A stretch of DNA of 7,898 nucleotides, taken from Acidimicrobiaceae bacterium. Its GTDB lineage: Bacteria > Actinomycetota > Acidimicrobiia > Acidimicrobiales > UBA8190. Numbering within the stretch: position 1 is the stretch's first letter; each line of letters opens with the position of its first letter. The notes beneath the pieces were generated by a model. That model had not been told where the DNA came from. It ran no database searches and saw only the letters and a list, made by a program, of their open reading frames with translations. Location of the stretch: NCBI GenBank assembly GCA_003453695.1, contig DMNK01000006.1, positions 47,918 to 55,815 of the forward strand. The letters run 5' to 3'. Of this stretch, positions 1 to 6,287 are shown piece after piece. The position numbers were made by a program, and so were the translations under genes.

Positions 1-783
1 GCCGGGAGCGACCTGGGATCGCTGCGAACCCGGGCCGAGCTGAGAGACGGCGCCTTCGTCGTGAACGGGCAGAAGATCTGGACCAGCTATGCCGATGCCC
101 CCGCCCAGTGGTGCCTGGCCCTGGTGCGCACCGACCCCGACGCCCCGGGCTCTGCGGGCATCTCGGTGTTGCTCATCGACATGGCCAGTCCCGGGATCAC
201 CGTGCGCCCCATCCCCACCTTGGCCGGCCCCCACGAGCTCAACGAAGTGTTCTTCGACGACGTCGTGGTCCCCGCCGACTGTCTGCTCGGGAGACAGGAG
301 CAGGGGTGGGAGATCGTGCGCACCGGCCTGGCCTTCGAGCGGGTCGGGGTGGCCCGCTACGCCCGGGCCGGATTCGTGCTCGAGGTCCTCGTGGACCACG
401 CCCGGAGCACGTCCGTGGGTGGCCGGCCCCTGGCCGAGGACCCCCTGGTGCGGGCCAAGCTGGCCGACCTGCGCATCCGCTGCGAAGCGGCGCGTCTGGT
501 GAGCTACCAGGCCATCGCCCGCCAGGCGGCGGGGACGGTCCCGGTGGCGGAGGCGGCGGTGGCCCGCATGCACAACACCGTCCTCGAGCAGCTGGCGGGG
601 CAGCTGGCCCTGGAGCTGCTCGGTCCGGCCGCCCAGCTCACCCACGACGACCCCGACGCCCCCCTGGGCGGGCTGGCCTGGCGCCAGTGGGTGCGCAACA
701 TCCCCACCACGGTGGCGGCCGGCACCCTGGAGACGCAGAAGAACATCCTGGGCCGCGCTCTGGGCCTGCCCCGCTCCGCCTAG
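1..783 (+). CDS. Acyl-CoA dehydrogenase, catalytic-type subunit (5' end cut by window)
   Basis: The frame is open from base 1, so the N-terminal half lies outside the window; 260 residues are visible. The GTG at 61 is an internal Val codon in V-N-G-Q-K-I-W-T-S, not a start. The opening A-G-S-D-L-x-S-L-R-T-R-A and the G-Q-K-I-W-T-S segment are hallmark acyl-CoA dehydrogenase FAD/substrate-domain motifs. Fragment residue 113 (bases 337-339) is the Glu of L-A-F-E-R, at the helix position where isovaleryl- and long-chain-type dehydrogenases carry the catalytic base. The C-terminal position used by medium-chain enzymes (Y-E-G-T) reads A-A-G-T here. The usual R-x-Q-F-G-x-P-I-x-x-F-Q segment is replaced by a G-G-R-P-L-A-E-D-P stretch. 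This resembles the Glu-bearing subunit of mycobacterial heteromeric FadE enzymes. The product would oxidise an acyl-CoA to the 2-enoyl-CoA in the cytoplasm. The next gene starts 13 bases downstream and is the likely partner subunit. Family assignment is certain; substrate is unknown. Confidence 0.95.
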   Translation, partial: AGSDLGSLRTRAELRDGAFVVNGQKIWTSYADAPAQWCLALVRTDPDAPGSAGISVLLIDMASPGITVRPIPTLAGPHELNEVFFDDVVVPADCLLGRQEQGWEIVRTGLAFERVGVARYARAGFVLEVLVDHARSTSVGGRPLAEDPLVRAKLADLRIRCEAARLVSYQAIARQAAGTVPVAEAAVARMHNTVLEQLAGQLALELLGPAAQLTHDDPDAPLGGLAWRQWVRNIPTTVAAGTLETQKNILGRALGLPRSA

Positions 784-796
784 ACGGCGCAGACGC

Positions 797-1909
797 GTGG
801 ATCTCACCCTCACCGCCGAGCAGCAGCTGCTCGAGGACTCGGCGCGCCGGTTCCTCGAGGAGCGCTGGCAGCCGTCACGGGTCCGCGAGCTCGAGTCGTC
901 GTCCCATGGCCACGACCCGCAACTGTGGGCCCAGGTGGCGGCTCTGGGGTGGCCGGGCCTGGTGCTGCCCGAGGAGCACGGCGGCGCCGGACGGGGCATG
1001 CTCGAGCTGGCCGTGGTCGCCGAGCAGCTGGGGCGGGCGGCGGCGAGCTGCCCCCTGCTGGCCTCGACGACCTTGGTGGCACTCCCGCTGTCGTGGGCGG
1101 GGACGGGACAGGCCCACGCCTGGCTGGCGGCGCTGGCCGGTGGGCGGGCCGTGGGGGCGCTCGCCCACTTGGAGCCCGGTGGTGGAGGAGACGAGTGGCG
1201 GCGCCCGGCCATGTCGCTCGAGCGGGGCGGCGGGGGATGGCGGCTCTCGGGCGCCAAGGAGCTCGTTGCCTACGCGGCGGTGGCCGACGTGCTGCTCGTC
1301 TCGGCGGCCCTCGACATCGAGACCAGGGCGCTCGTGGCACTCGAGCGCGGACGCCCCGGCGTCGGGGTGCGACGCCAGCACGCCCTCGGCGGGGACCCGT
1401 TGTACCGGGTGGATCTCGACGTCGCCGTGGGTGGCGACGACGTCGTGACCGCTGACGCAGCCGAGCAGCTCCTGTCTCGCGCTCTCGACCACGCTGCCGT
1501 GGCGGGTTGCGCCTATGCCGCCGGGCTGGCGAGGCGCGCCCTGGAGCTGAGCGTGCGCCATGCCCAGGAGCGCAGGCAGTTCGGGCGGCCCATCGGCGCC
1601 TTCCAGGCCGTGGCCCACCGGTGCGCCGACATGGAGGCCGACGTGGAAGCGATGCGGCTGCTGGCGCTGCAGGCGGCGTGGGCCCTCGACCATGTCGGGG
1701 CACCGGCCCTCGAGGTCGGGGCGGCGAAGGCCTACACCAACGAGGCGCTGCGACGCGTCTTCGGCCACGCCCATCAGATCCACGGCGCGCTGGGATTCTC
1801 GATGGAGCACGACCTCCAGCTCTTCACCAGGCGAGCCAAGGCCGTCGAGCTCTCCTGGGGGTCGGTCGACCGACACCGCGAGCGCGTGGCGCAGGCCATG
1901 GGGCTGTGA
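797..1909 (+). CDS. Acyl-CoA dehydrogenase family protein, probable non-catalytic/FAD-binding partner subunit
   Basis: A 370-residue acyl-CoA dehydrogenase-fold protein starting at GTG 797 with the usual opening D-L-T-L-T-A-E-Q-Q-L-L. No strong Shine-Dalgarno is visible, but the preceding gene ends only 13 bases upstream, so coupling is likely. Residues 51-70 (G-W-P-G-L-V-L-P-E-E-H-G-G-A-G) are the N-terminal helical-domain signature. Residues 259-270 (R-R-Q-F-G-R-P-I-G-A-F-Q) are the C-terminal FAD/dimer signature. Residues 327-346 (Q-I-H-G-A-L-G-F-S-M-E-H-D-L) match partner subunits of mycobacterial FadE heterotetramers. No Glu is seen at the helix position used by isovaleryl-type enzymes (around A-L-D-H, 229-232), and the C-terminal Y-E-G-T position reads W-G-S-V (354-357). 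The central domain is Gly-rich and degenerate. I infer that it pairs with the upstream protein rather than acting alone. The gene overlaps the next one by 4 bases. Confidence 0.93.
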   Translation: MDLTLTAEQQLLEDSARRFLEERWQPSRVRELESSSHGHDPQLWAQVAALGWPGLVLPEEHGGAGRGMLELAVVAEQLGRAAASCPLLASTTLVALPLSWAGTGQAHAWLAALAGGRAVGALAHLEPGGGGDEWRRPAMSLERGGGGWRLSGAKELVAYAAVADVLLVSAALDIETRALVALERGRPGVGVRRQHALGGDPLYRVDLDVAVGGDDVVTADAAEQLLSRALDHAAVAGCAYAAGLARRALELSVRHAQERRQFGRPIGAFQAVAHRCADMEADVEAMRLLALQAAWALDHVGAPALEVGAAKAYTNEALRRVFGHAHQIHGALGFSMEHDLQLFTRRAKAVELSWGSVDRHRERVAQAMGL

Positions 1910-2772
1910 ACCGATCCGGCGGGCTGCCCAAGGTGGGCGTGTCGCTCGGTGCCTTGAGCCCCCGGGTGTGGCCGCAGCTCGTCCGGGCCGCCGATGCGCT
2001 CGGGTTCGAGTCGGTCTGGATCCCCGAGCACCTGGTACTGCCGGTGGCCATGGCCGGCTCGCCGCGCCCGGGAGAGACCCATCCTCCGATCCCCCCGACC
2101 ACCCCGGTCTTCGACGCCTGGGCCTATCTCGCCTACCTGGCCGGACTCACCGAGCACATCCGCCTGGGCACCTTCGTCTACAACCTGGGGTTGCGCCATC
2201 CTTTCGTGGCGGCGAGAGCCGTCCAGACCGTCGACGCAGTCTCCGGCGGGCGCGTCGAGGTGGGCGTGGGGGCGGGGTGGCTGGCGGCGGAGTGGGAGGC
2301 GGCCGGGCTCGACTTCTCCAGCCGGGGGGCGCGCCTGGACGAGGCCCTCACCATCTGCCGCCGGCTGTGGAGCGAACCCGTCGTCGAGCACCGGGGCCGC
2401 TTCTACGCCTTCGCCCCGGTCGCCTTCGAACCCAAACCTGTGCAGCAGCCGCACCCGCCCATCCACATCGGCGGGGTGTCGGAGGCGGCGCTGCGCCGGG
2501 CGGTGACCGTCGGCGACGGGTGGATCGGCATGCTCAGCACCCCCAACGAGGTGGCGGGCTACGTCGGGCGACTCAAGAAGCTCTCCGACGAGGCGGGGCG
2601 GACGCAGCCCGTGCAGGTGACCGCCGGTGGCTCGGCGGCAAGTGTGGCCGACCTCGAACGCTGGGCCGAGGCCGGGCTCGACCGGCTGCTTCTGTCCGAC
2701 CTCGGCTCCACCTCGGTGGCGCTCTCCACCCTGAACGCGCGGGCCGAGCAGCTCGCCGAGGCGCTCGGGTGA
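1906..2772 (+). CDS. LLM-class (luciferase-like) oxidoreductase, probably F420-dependent
   Basis: A 288-residue TIM-barrel protein of the bacterial luciferase-like superfamily. The start is GTG 1906, which overlaps the upstream TGA (GTGA). It places K-V-G-V-S-L-G at residue 9, the normal first strand, whereas the open frame further upstream is only a shadow of the dehydrogenase gene. Visible signatures are the A-A-D-A-L-G-F-E-S-V-W-I-P-E-H segment (28-42), the H-I-R-L-G-T strand (84-89), and R-H-P-F-V-A-A-R-A-V-Q-T-V-D then S-G-G-R-V-E-V-G-V-G-A-G-W (97-125), typical of Rv2161c-like F420 proteins. I-H-I-G-G (186-190) and the G-D-G-W segment (203-206) lie later in the barrel. Length fits the family (about 280-300). 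Members transfer hydride between F420H2 (some use FMN) and small organic substrates. Cofactor choice is inferred from family. Its place between dehydrogenase and CoA-transferase genes suggests a redox step on the same acyl or ring substrate. Confidence 0.92.
   Translation: MNRSGGLPKVGVSLGALSPRVWPQLVRAADALGFESVWIPEHLVLPVAMAGSPRPGETHPPIPPTTPVFDAWAYLAYLAGLTEHIRLGTFVYNLGLRHPFVAARAVQTVDAVSGGRVEVGVGAGWLAAEWEAAGLDFSSRGARLDEALTICRRLWSEPVVEHRGRFYAFAPVAFEPKPVQQPHPPIHIGGVSEAALRRAVTVGDGWIGMLSTPNEVAGYVGRLKKLSDEAGRTQPVQVTAGGSAASVADLERWAEAGLDRLLLSDLGSTSVALSTLNARAEQLAEALG
2758..2761 (+). promoter_or_regulatory. Ribosome binding site of the CoA-transferase gene
   Basis: GAGG lies inside the 3' end of the LLM gene, 7 bases before the GTG at 2769. 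This supports the overlapping GTGA start rather than any start in the long open frame upstream. Confidence 0.5.
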
Positions 2773-3989
2773 GGGCGTGGCCGGCCGCCTTCGCCCCACT
2801 GCGGGGGGTCCGGGTGATCGAGGTGGCGCTGCTGGCCCCCGACGCACTGGCCATGCACCTGGCCGATCTGGGGGCGGAGGTGGTGAAGGTGGAGGAGCCC
2901 GGCACGGGCGACTACGTGCGGGAGGTGGGCGCCGTCAAGGTGGACGGGGTGTCGGCCCTGCACCGCCGGTGGAACCGGGGCAAGCGCAGCATCGCGCTCG
3001 ACCTTCGAACCGAGCGGGGCACCGAGGTGTTCGAGGACCTGGTGCGGGCGTCGGACGCGGTGGTGGAGGGCCTGCGGCCCGGCGCGTTGGCCCGGCGCGG
3101 CCTCGGCTTCGCCCGGCTCCAGACCGTCAACGCCGCCATCGTGGTGACGAGCCTCTCCGGCTACGGCCAGGACGGCCCCTACCGGGAGCTCGCCTCCCAC
3201 GGGGTGGCCTACGACGCCTACGCCGGCTTCGCCCCGCCCACACCGGGTCCACGGGACTGGCCCACCGTCCCCCCCCACACCGATGTCGGCATCCACGCCG
3301 CCGCCCTCTTCGGTGCGCTGGCCACGGTGTCCGCCGTGCTCTCGGCGCGCCAGAGCGGCACCGGCGCCCACCTCGACATCTCCCAGGCCGACGTGGCGGC
3401 GTGGTGGAACGGCCCGCTGCTCGAGCTCGACGAGCTGCGCAGCCGGAGACCGGGTCAGGCGGAGGGTGTGGGTCCCGACCTGTGGCGGTCGGTGCGCTAC
3501 CAGTACTACGGCTGTTCCGACGGAGCCTTTGTGCTGCTCATGGCCACCGAGGACAAGTTCTGGCGGCGCTTGTGCGAAGGGGCGGGGCGGCGCGACCTCT
3601 ACGAGCGGTTCCCATCGCGGGGCGCCTCGGACCACGACACGGGGAACGAGGAGTTGCGCGCCGAGCTGGTGTCGCTGTTCTCCACCCGCAGCCAGAGGGA
3701 GTGGGTGGAATTCTTCCTGACTCACGACATCCCCGGGGCGCCGGTACACGTCGCCGGCGGGGTGCGGAGCGACCCGCACTTCCGCAGTCGTGCGCACTGG
3801 CTGGATGCCGACGCGCACGGGATGGCCATCTTGGGCACGCCCATCCGGTCGGCCGGCGGCGGGCCGGTCGACCCCGCTCCGGCGCCGCGTGTCGGGGAGC
3901 ACACCCGCCAGATCCTCGAGGACGTCCTGGGTTACGGACCCGAGCTGTGCGACCGGTTGTTCGCCGAGGGCGTGGTGGCGGGGAGCTGA
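2769..3989 (+). CDS. Family III CoA-transferase (CaiB/BaiF family)
   Basis: A 406-residue protein, the usual length for family III CoA-transferases. GTG 2769 overlaps the TGA of the LLM gene and has GAGG 7 bases upstream. The protein then opens with L-R-G-V-R-V-I-E-V (11-19), the first Rossmann strand of the family. Other family blocks are L-A-D-L-G-A-E-V-V-K-V-E-E-P (31-44), the N-R-G-K-R-S-I-A-L-D-L block (69-79), and S-G-Y-G-Q-D-G-P-Y (130-138). The H-L-D-I-S-Q-A-D region (201-208) covers the family's catalytic Asp neighbourhood: Asp203 and Asp208 are both candidates. These enzymes form interlocked dimers and move CoA between carboxylic acids via an aspartyl-CoA thioester. Racemase relatives share the fold. 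Here it could activate a pathway acid at the expense of another CoA ester, an alternative to the ligase encoded on the opposite strand. Donor and acceptor cannot be read from sequence. Confidence 0.94.
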   Translation: MRAWPAAFAPLRGVRVIEVALLAPDALAMHLADLGAEVVKVEEPGTGDYVREVGAVKVDGVSALHRRWNRGKRSIALDLRTERGTEVFEDLVRASDAVVEGLRPGALARRGLGFARLQTVNAAIVVTSLSGYGQDGPYRELASHGVAYDAYAGFAPPTPGPRDWPTVPPHTDVGIHAAALFGALATVSAVLSARQSGTGAHLDISQADVAAWWNGPLLELDELRSRRPGQAEGVGPDLWRSVRYQYYGCSDGAFVLLMATEDKFWRRLCEGAGRRDLYERFPSRGASDHDTGNEELRAELVSLFSTRSQREWVEFFLTHDIPGAPVHVAGGVRSDPHFRSRAHWLDADAHGMAILGTPIRSAGGGPVDPAPAPRVGEHTRQILEDVLGYGPELCDRLFAEGVVAGS

Positions 3990-4030
3990 GCCGGTGCCCC
4001 GGTGGCGACAAGGGGGTGGGTTCGCTGTCC

Positions 4031-4045
4031 TACGATCCGCCCGTG
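4031..4045 (+). promoter_or_regulatory. Candidate leaderless promoter of the VOC gene
   Basis: TACGAT at 4031-4036 fits the actinobacterial TANNNT -10 box and is followed by six bases (CCGCCC) and then GTG. A transcript starting about seven bases after the -10 would begin at the start codon itself. No Shine-Dalgarno is seen before this GTG, which agrees with a leaderless mRNA. No convincing -35 is visible; GCGACA at 4005-4010 is 20 bases upstream, which is too far. Confidence 0.5.
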
Positions 4046-4546
4046 ACCGACGACCCCGGCACGCAGCACGGACCGCCGGACGGAGAAGCGCACAGCGGCG
4101 ACAGGGTGGCCTTCAACCACGTGGGCCTGCGCGTCAGCGACCTGGCTCGATCGCGCCGGTTCTACGAGAACGCCCTCGGCTTTCGGTTCTGGTGGGAGTT
4201 CGACGCCCCCGACGAGGCGAGCCGGGTGCTCCTCGGCCTGCCCTCGCTGTCCGGGTTGCACGCCACCTATCTGGTCCGAGACGGGCTCGTGCTCGAGCTC
4301 CTGCACGTCTCGGGCGGAGACCAACGGCCCACCCGGCCGCGCACCTTCGACGATCCGGGGCTCACCCACCTGTCGCTCGCCGTGGAGGACCGAGCGGGGA
4401 TCTTGGCCAAAGTGCGCCAGCTCGGCGGCGAGGTCCTGGAGAGCAGCGACGTCGGGGCAGCGGTGATGGTGCGCGACCCGGACGGCCAGCTGATCGAGCT
4501 CACCTCCTGGGCCTGGCGATCGAAGATCCCGCCGCTCCCGGCGTGA
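4043..4546 (+). CDS. VOC (vicinal oxygen chelate)/glyoxalase-fold metalloprotein
   Basis: A 167-residue single-domain VOC protein with two beta-alpha-beta-beta-beta modules. The four metal-ligand positions appear intact: His26 in F-N-H-V-G-L-R-V, Glu85 in V-L-E-L-L-H-V, His109 in L-T-H-L-S-L-A-V and Glu152 in L-I-E-L-T-S-W. R-D-P-D-G-Q-L-I-E-L near the C-terminus is a classic VOC ending. R-S-R-R-F-Y-E-N-A-L-G-F (37-47) is the first helix-loop signature. GTG 4043 is chosen because a -10 box sits six bases upstream. An in-frame GTG at 4016 would add nine residues but lacks support. The first 20 residues are acidic/polar and probably disordered. The family includes glyoxalase I, methylmalonyl-CoA epimerase and extradiol dioxygenases. 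Beside acyl-CoA genes, an epimerase or lyase on a CoA ester is plausible, but this is inference. It follows the CoA-transferase after 53 bases. Confidence 0.92.
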   Translation: MTDDPGTQHGPPDGEAHSGDRVAFNHVGLRVSDLARSRRFYENALGFRFWWEFDAPDEASRVLLGLPSLSGLHATYLVRDGLVLELLHVSGGDQRPTRPRTFDDPGLTHLSLAVEDRAGILAKVRQLGGEVLESSDVGAAVMVRDPDGQLIELTSWAWRSKIPPLPA

Positions 4547-4550
4547 CGGC

Positions 4551-4567
4551 GGCGGCGCGTGCCGCTG
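4551..4567. terminator. GC-rich hairpin between convergent genes (weak terminator candidate)
   Basis: GCGGC (4552-4556), loop GCGT and GCCGC (4561-4565) form a 5-bp perfect stem in the 31-base gap between the VOC gene and the convergent ligase gene. There is no T-run on either side, so it is not a classical intrinsic terminator. It could still end or buffer transcription from both directions. Confidence 0.25.
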
Positions 4568-4577
4568 GGCTGTCGCA

Positions 4578-6152
4578 TCAATCCCGCGGTGCGGCGAAGG
4601 GCGAGTCGTCTCCCCACAGCTCGTCGCGTAGCACTCGGCGCAGGAGCTTCCCTGTGCCGTCGCGAGGGATGGTGGGCCGCACGACGAGCTGACGGGGGCG
4701 CTTGTAGCCGGCCAACCTGTCGTCACAGGAGCGCCGGATGGCGGCCATGACGGGGTCGGGACCCTCGGTTTGATCGCTGCCGGCCGGGGCCAGGGCCACG
4801 AAGGCGACGACCTGCTCGCCGCGCTCGGGATCGGGCCCGCCCACCACACAGGCGTCGGCCACGCCGGGCACCTCGGTGATGACCGCCTCGACTTCGGCCG
4901 GGTAGACGTTGACCCCGGCGCTCACGATCACTTCGGATGCTCGGCCGGAGATGTAGAGGTAACCGTCGTCGTCGAGCCAACCGATGTCCCCAGCGGTGAA
5001 GCTTCCATCGGAGGCGTGCGCGTCCGAGGTCTTCGCCGGGTCGTGGAGGTAGGCAAAGTCCCTGGTGCCCTCGTCGGGCGGCGAGAAATACACCTGCCCT
5101 TCACTCCGAGCCGGCAAGGCATCGCCTTCAGGACCACGGATGACCACGCCCTGGCCGGCGGGGCGTCCCACCGTGCCCGGGTGCGCCAGCCACTCCTCGG
5201 TGGTGGCCAGCGTCATGCCGCCCTCGGTGAACCCGAAGTACTCGAGGAAGATGGGTCCCCACCACTCGATCATGCGGCGCTTGAGCTCGATCGGGCACGG
5301 TTCACCCCCATGGACCACGGTGAGGAGGCCGTCAGGGTCGAAGCGCCGCCTGCGCGCTTCGGGCAGAGAGAGGAGCTGGCGGAACATGGTCGGGACCATG
5401 CAGGTCGAACTGGAGCGCTGCAGCTCGTCGAGGGCGGCCTCCGGCGACCACGTCGGCAAGATGCGCATGGCGGCGCCCGACGCCATGGCGGCCAGCCCGA
5501 AATTGAGCGGCGCCCCGTGGTAGAGCCGAGAGAGCATGGCGTGCCAGCCGTGCCCGGGCAGCCGCAAGCGTTGGGCGAAGGCGACGTTGCCGGCCCAGGC
5601 CCGCCAAAAAGGCACCCTTCCGGCCGTCGACTGCACCACCCCCTTGGGCCGTCCGGTCGTTCCCGACGTGTAGGGCAATCGCCATCCCGCTCGGTCCGCT
5701 GGCAGCGGGTCCGACGACTGGGCCTGCAACCAGGTTTCGTAGCCGTGGTCGAAGTCGACCAGGGCCAGCCCCCGGCCCTGGGCCAGGGCGCGAGCCGCGT
5801 CACGGTCAGCGACAACGGCGCGGCTGCCGGCGTCGTCGGCAATGTAGGCCAGTTCCTCCACGGTCAGCCCCGCCTTGGCCGGCGTCACCACCATTCCCGC
5901 CCGCATGGCGCCGATGAGGCCCTCGATGAACTCGTGGCGGTTCCCCGCCACCAAAAGGACGTGATCTCCGGGCGCCAGGCCCAATGCCTCGAGCCCGTGG
6001 CCGAAGGCATTGGTGCGCAACTCGAGTTCGTGCCAGCTGAGCGTGCGCCTGCCGTCAGTCACGGCCTCGTCTTCAGGCCGGCAATGGCTCGGGTCCCATA
6101 GCCGCGGGGCGGGTTTCAGCGGAGTGATGTGCGTACGGTATCGACACGCCAC
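4578..6152 (-). CDS. ANL-superfamily acyl-CoA synthetase (AMP-forming acid:CoA ligase)
   Basis: A 524-residue adenylate-forming enzyme with all core motifs. The ATP P-loop Y-T-S-G-T-T-G-R-P-K-G is at 161-171. Y-F-G-F-T-E-G at 305-311 is the A5 motif. G-D-I-G-W-L-D-D-D-G-Y-L-Y (388-400) carries the ribose-binding Asp389, and S-G-R (402-404) is the hinge. N-V-Y-P-A-E-V-E (415-422) is the A8 end, and P-R-D-G-T-G-K ends with the presumed catalytic Lys502. A8 reads R-A-S-E-V-I-V-S-A-G rather than R-x-K-D-x-I. H-G-G-E-P-C-P-I-E-L-K-R-R-M-I-E-W-W (281-298) resembles actinobacterial FadD-type ligases. The start is GTG at 6152. A GGAG lies 12 bases upstream, a long spacing, so the start is less certain than the family. 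It would activate a carboxylic acid to its CoA thioester using ATP. It converges on the dehydrogenase cluster but is a separate unit, downstream of a repeat array. Chain length or ring preference is not readable. Confidence 0.94.
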   Translation of the reverse strand: MACRYRTHITPLKPAPRLWDPSHCRPEDEAVTDGRRTLSWHELELRTNAFGHGLEALGLAPGDHVLLVAGNRHEFIEGLIGAMRAGMVVTPAKAGLTVEELAYIADDAGSRAVVADRDAARALAQGRGLALVDFDHGYETWLQAQSSDPLPADRAGWRLPYTSGTTGRPKGVVQSTAGRVPFWRAWAGNVAFAQRLRLPGHGWHAMLSRLYHGAPLNFGLAAMASGAAMRILPTWSPEAALDELQRSSSTCMVPTMFRQLLSLPEARRRRFDPDGLLTVVHGGEPCPIELKRRMIEWWGPIFLEYFGFTEGGMTLATTEEWLAHPGTVGRPAGQGVVIRGPEGDALPARSEGQVYFSPPDEGTRDFAYLHDPAKTSDAHASDGSFTAGDIGWLDDDGYLYISGRASEVIVSAGVNVYPAEVEAVITEVPGVADACVVGGPDPERGEQVVAFVALAPAGSDQTEGPDPVMAAIRRSCDDRLAGYKRPRQLVVRPTIPRDGTGKLLRRVLRDELWGDDSPFAAPRD

Positions 6153-6171
6153 CGGCAGCGGTGGCTCCAGG

Positions 6172-6200
6172 ACGGTAGGGCGAGGCTGTCAAGCATCAGC
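6172..6200 (-). promoter_or_regulatory. Weak promoter candidate for the acyl-CoA synthetase gene
   Basis: On the minus strand TACCGT (6172-6177) fits a TANNNT -10, with GCTGAT at the 17-base-spaced -35 position (6195-6200), a poor match to TTGACA. A perfect TTGACA (6187-6192) is nearby but only 9 bases from this -10 and has no good -10 at 17 bases. A start near 6165 would leave a short leader before GTG 6152. The first copy of the spaced repeat covers the -35 position, which would suit an activator or repressor site. Confidence 0.3.
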
Positions 6201-6275
6201 CGTTACTGTGTCACCGATCACCCGTTACTGGGTCACTGATCAGGCGTTATTCCACGGACAGCATCAACCGTGGTC
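6187..6275. repeat. Array of four spaced copies of a 12-base motif (ATCAnCCGTTAC)
   Basis: Direct repeats lie at 6195-6206 (ATCAGCCGTTAC), 6217-6228 (ATCACCCGTTAC), 6239-6250 (ATCAGGCGTTAT) and 6263-6274 (ATCAACCGTGGT). Their starts are 22, 22 and 24 bases apart. The spacers of copies 1 and 2 are also alike (TGTGTCACCG and TGGGTCACTG), and GTCA recurs before the first copy at 6188-6191. Overall, 6200-6220 and 6222-6242 match at 19 of 21 bases. A 22-base period is about two helical turns, so equivalent bases would face the same side of DNA. This suggests a multimeric regulator site upstream of the ligase gene, but no regulator gene is in view. A simple degenerate tandem duplication is the alternative. 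Confidence 0.75.
6252..6273. other. Hairpin downstream of tRNA-Ile
   Basis: CCACGG (6252-6257) and CCGTGG (6268-6273) are perfect inverted arms around a 10-base loop, 15 bases past the tRNA-Ile 3' end on the minus strand. It is followed on that strand by AATAACG, not a T-run, so it would be a poor intrinsic terminator. It might serve 3' processing or weak termination of the gyrA-tRNA transcript. It overlaps the fourth, most degenerate repeat copy. Confidence 0.35.
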
Positions 6276-6287
6276 ATACACCCAGGG

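Noticed and set aside
61..783. GTG 61 as the start of the first dehydrogenase
   Set aside because: The reading frame and family motif (A-G-S-D-L onward) continue upstream to base 1, so GTG 61 is an internal Val.
108..1448. A 446-codon plus-strand open frame in another frame across both dehydrogenase genes
   Set aside because: It crosses the boundary of two genuine genes and is Arg/Gly/Pro rich without motifs.
2559..3902. A 447-codon minus-strand open frame opposite the CoA-transferase
   Set aside because: Low-complexity His/Arg/Gly/Pro composition and no recognisable domain; the opposite strand carries the conserved protein.
4770..6101. A 443-codon plus-strand open frame
   Set aside because: It is antisense to the acyl-CoA synthetase, shows no family motif, and is a normal by-product of high GC content.
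6187..6192. TTGACA on the minus strand as a strong -35 box for the ligase gene
   Set aside because: At 16-18 bases downstream there is only GGAG-type sequence and no TANNNT box; the nearest -10-like TACCGT is 9 bases away.
6200..6242. GlnR-type operator (GTnAC boxes)
   Set aside because: GTGAC/GTAAC pentamers occur, but at 8- and 14-base steps rather than the 11-base steps of the GlnR site.
6187..6275. The repeat array as a CRISPR
   Set aside because: Repeats are only 12 bases with 10-12-base, partly conserved spacers, far too short for CRISPR, and no cas gene is present.
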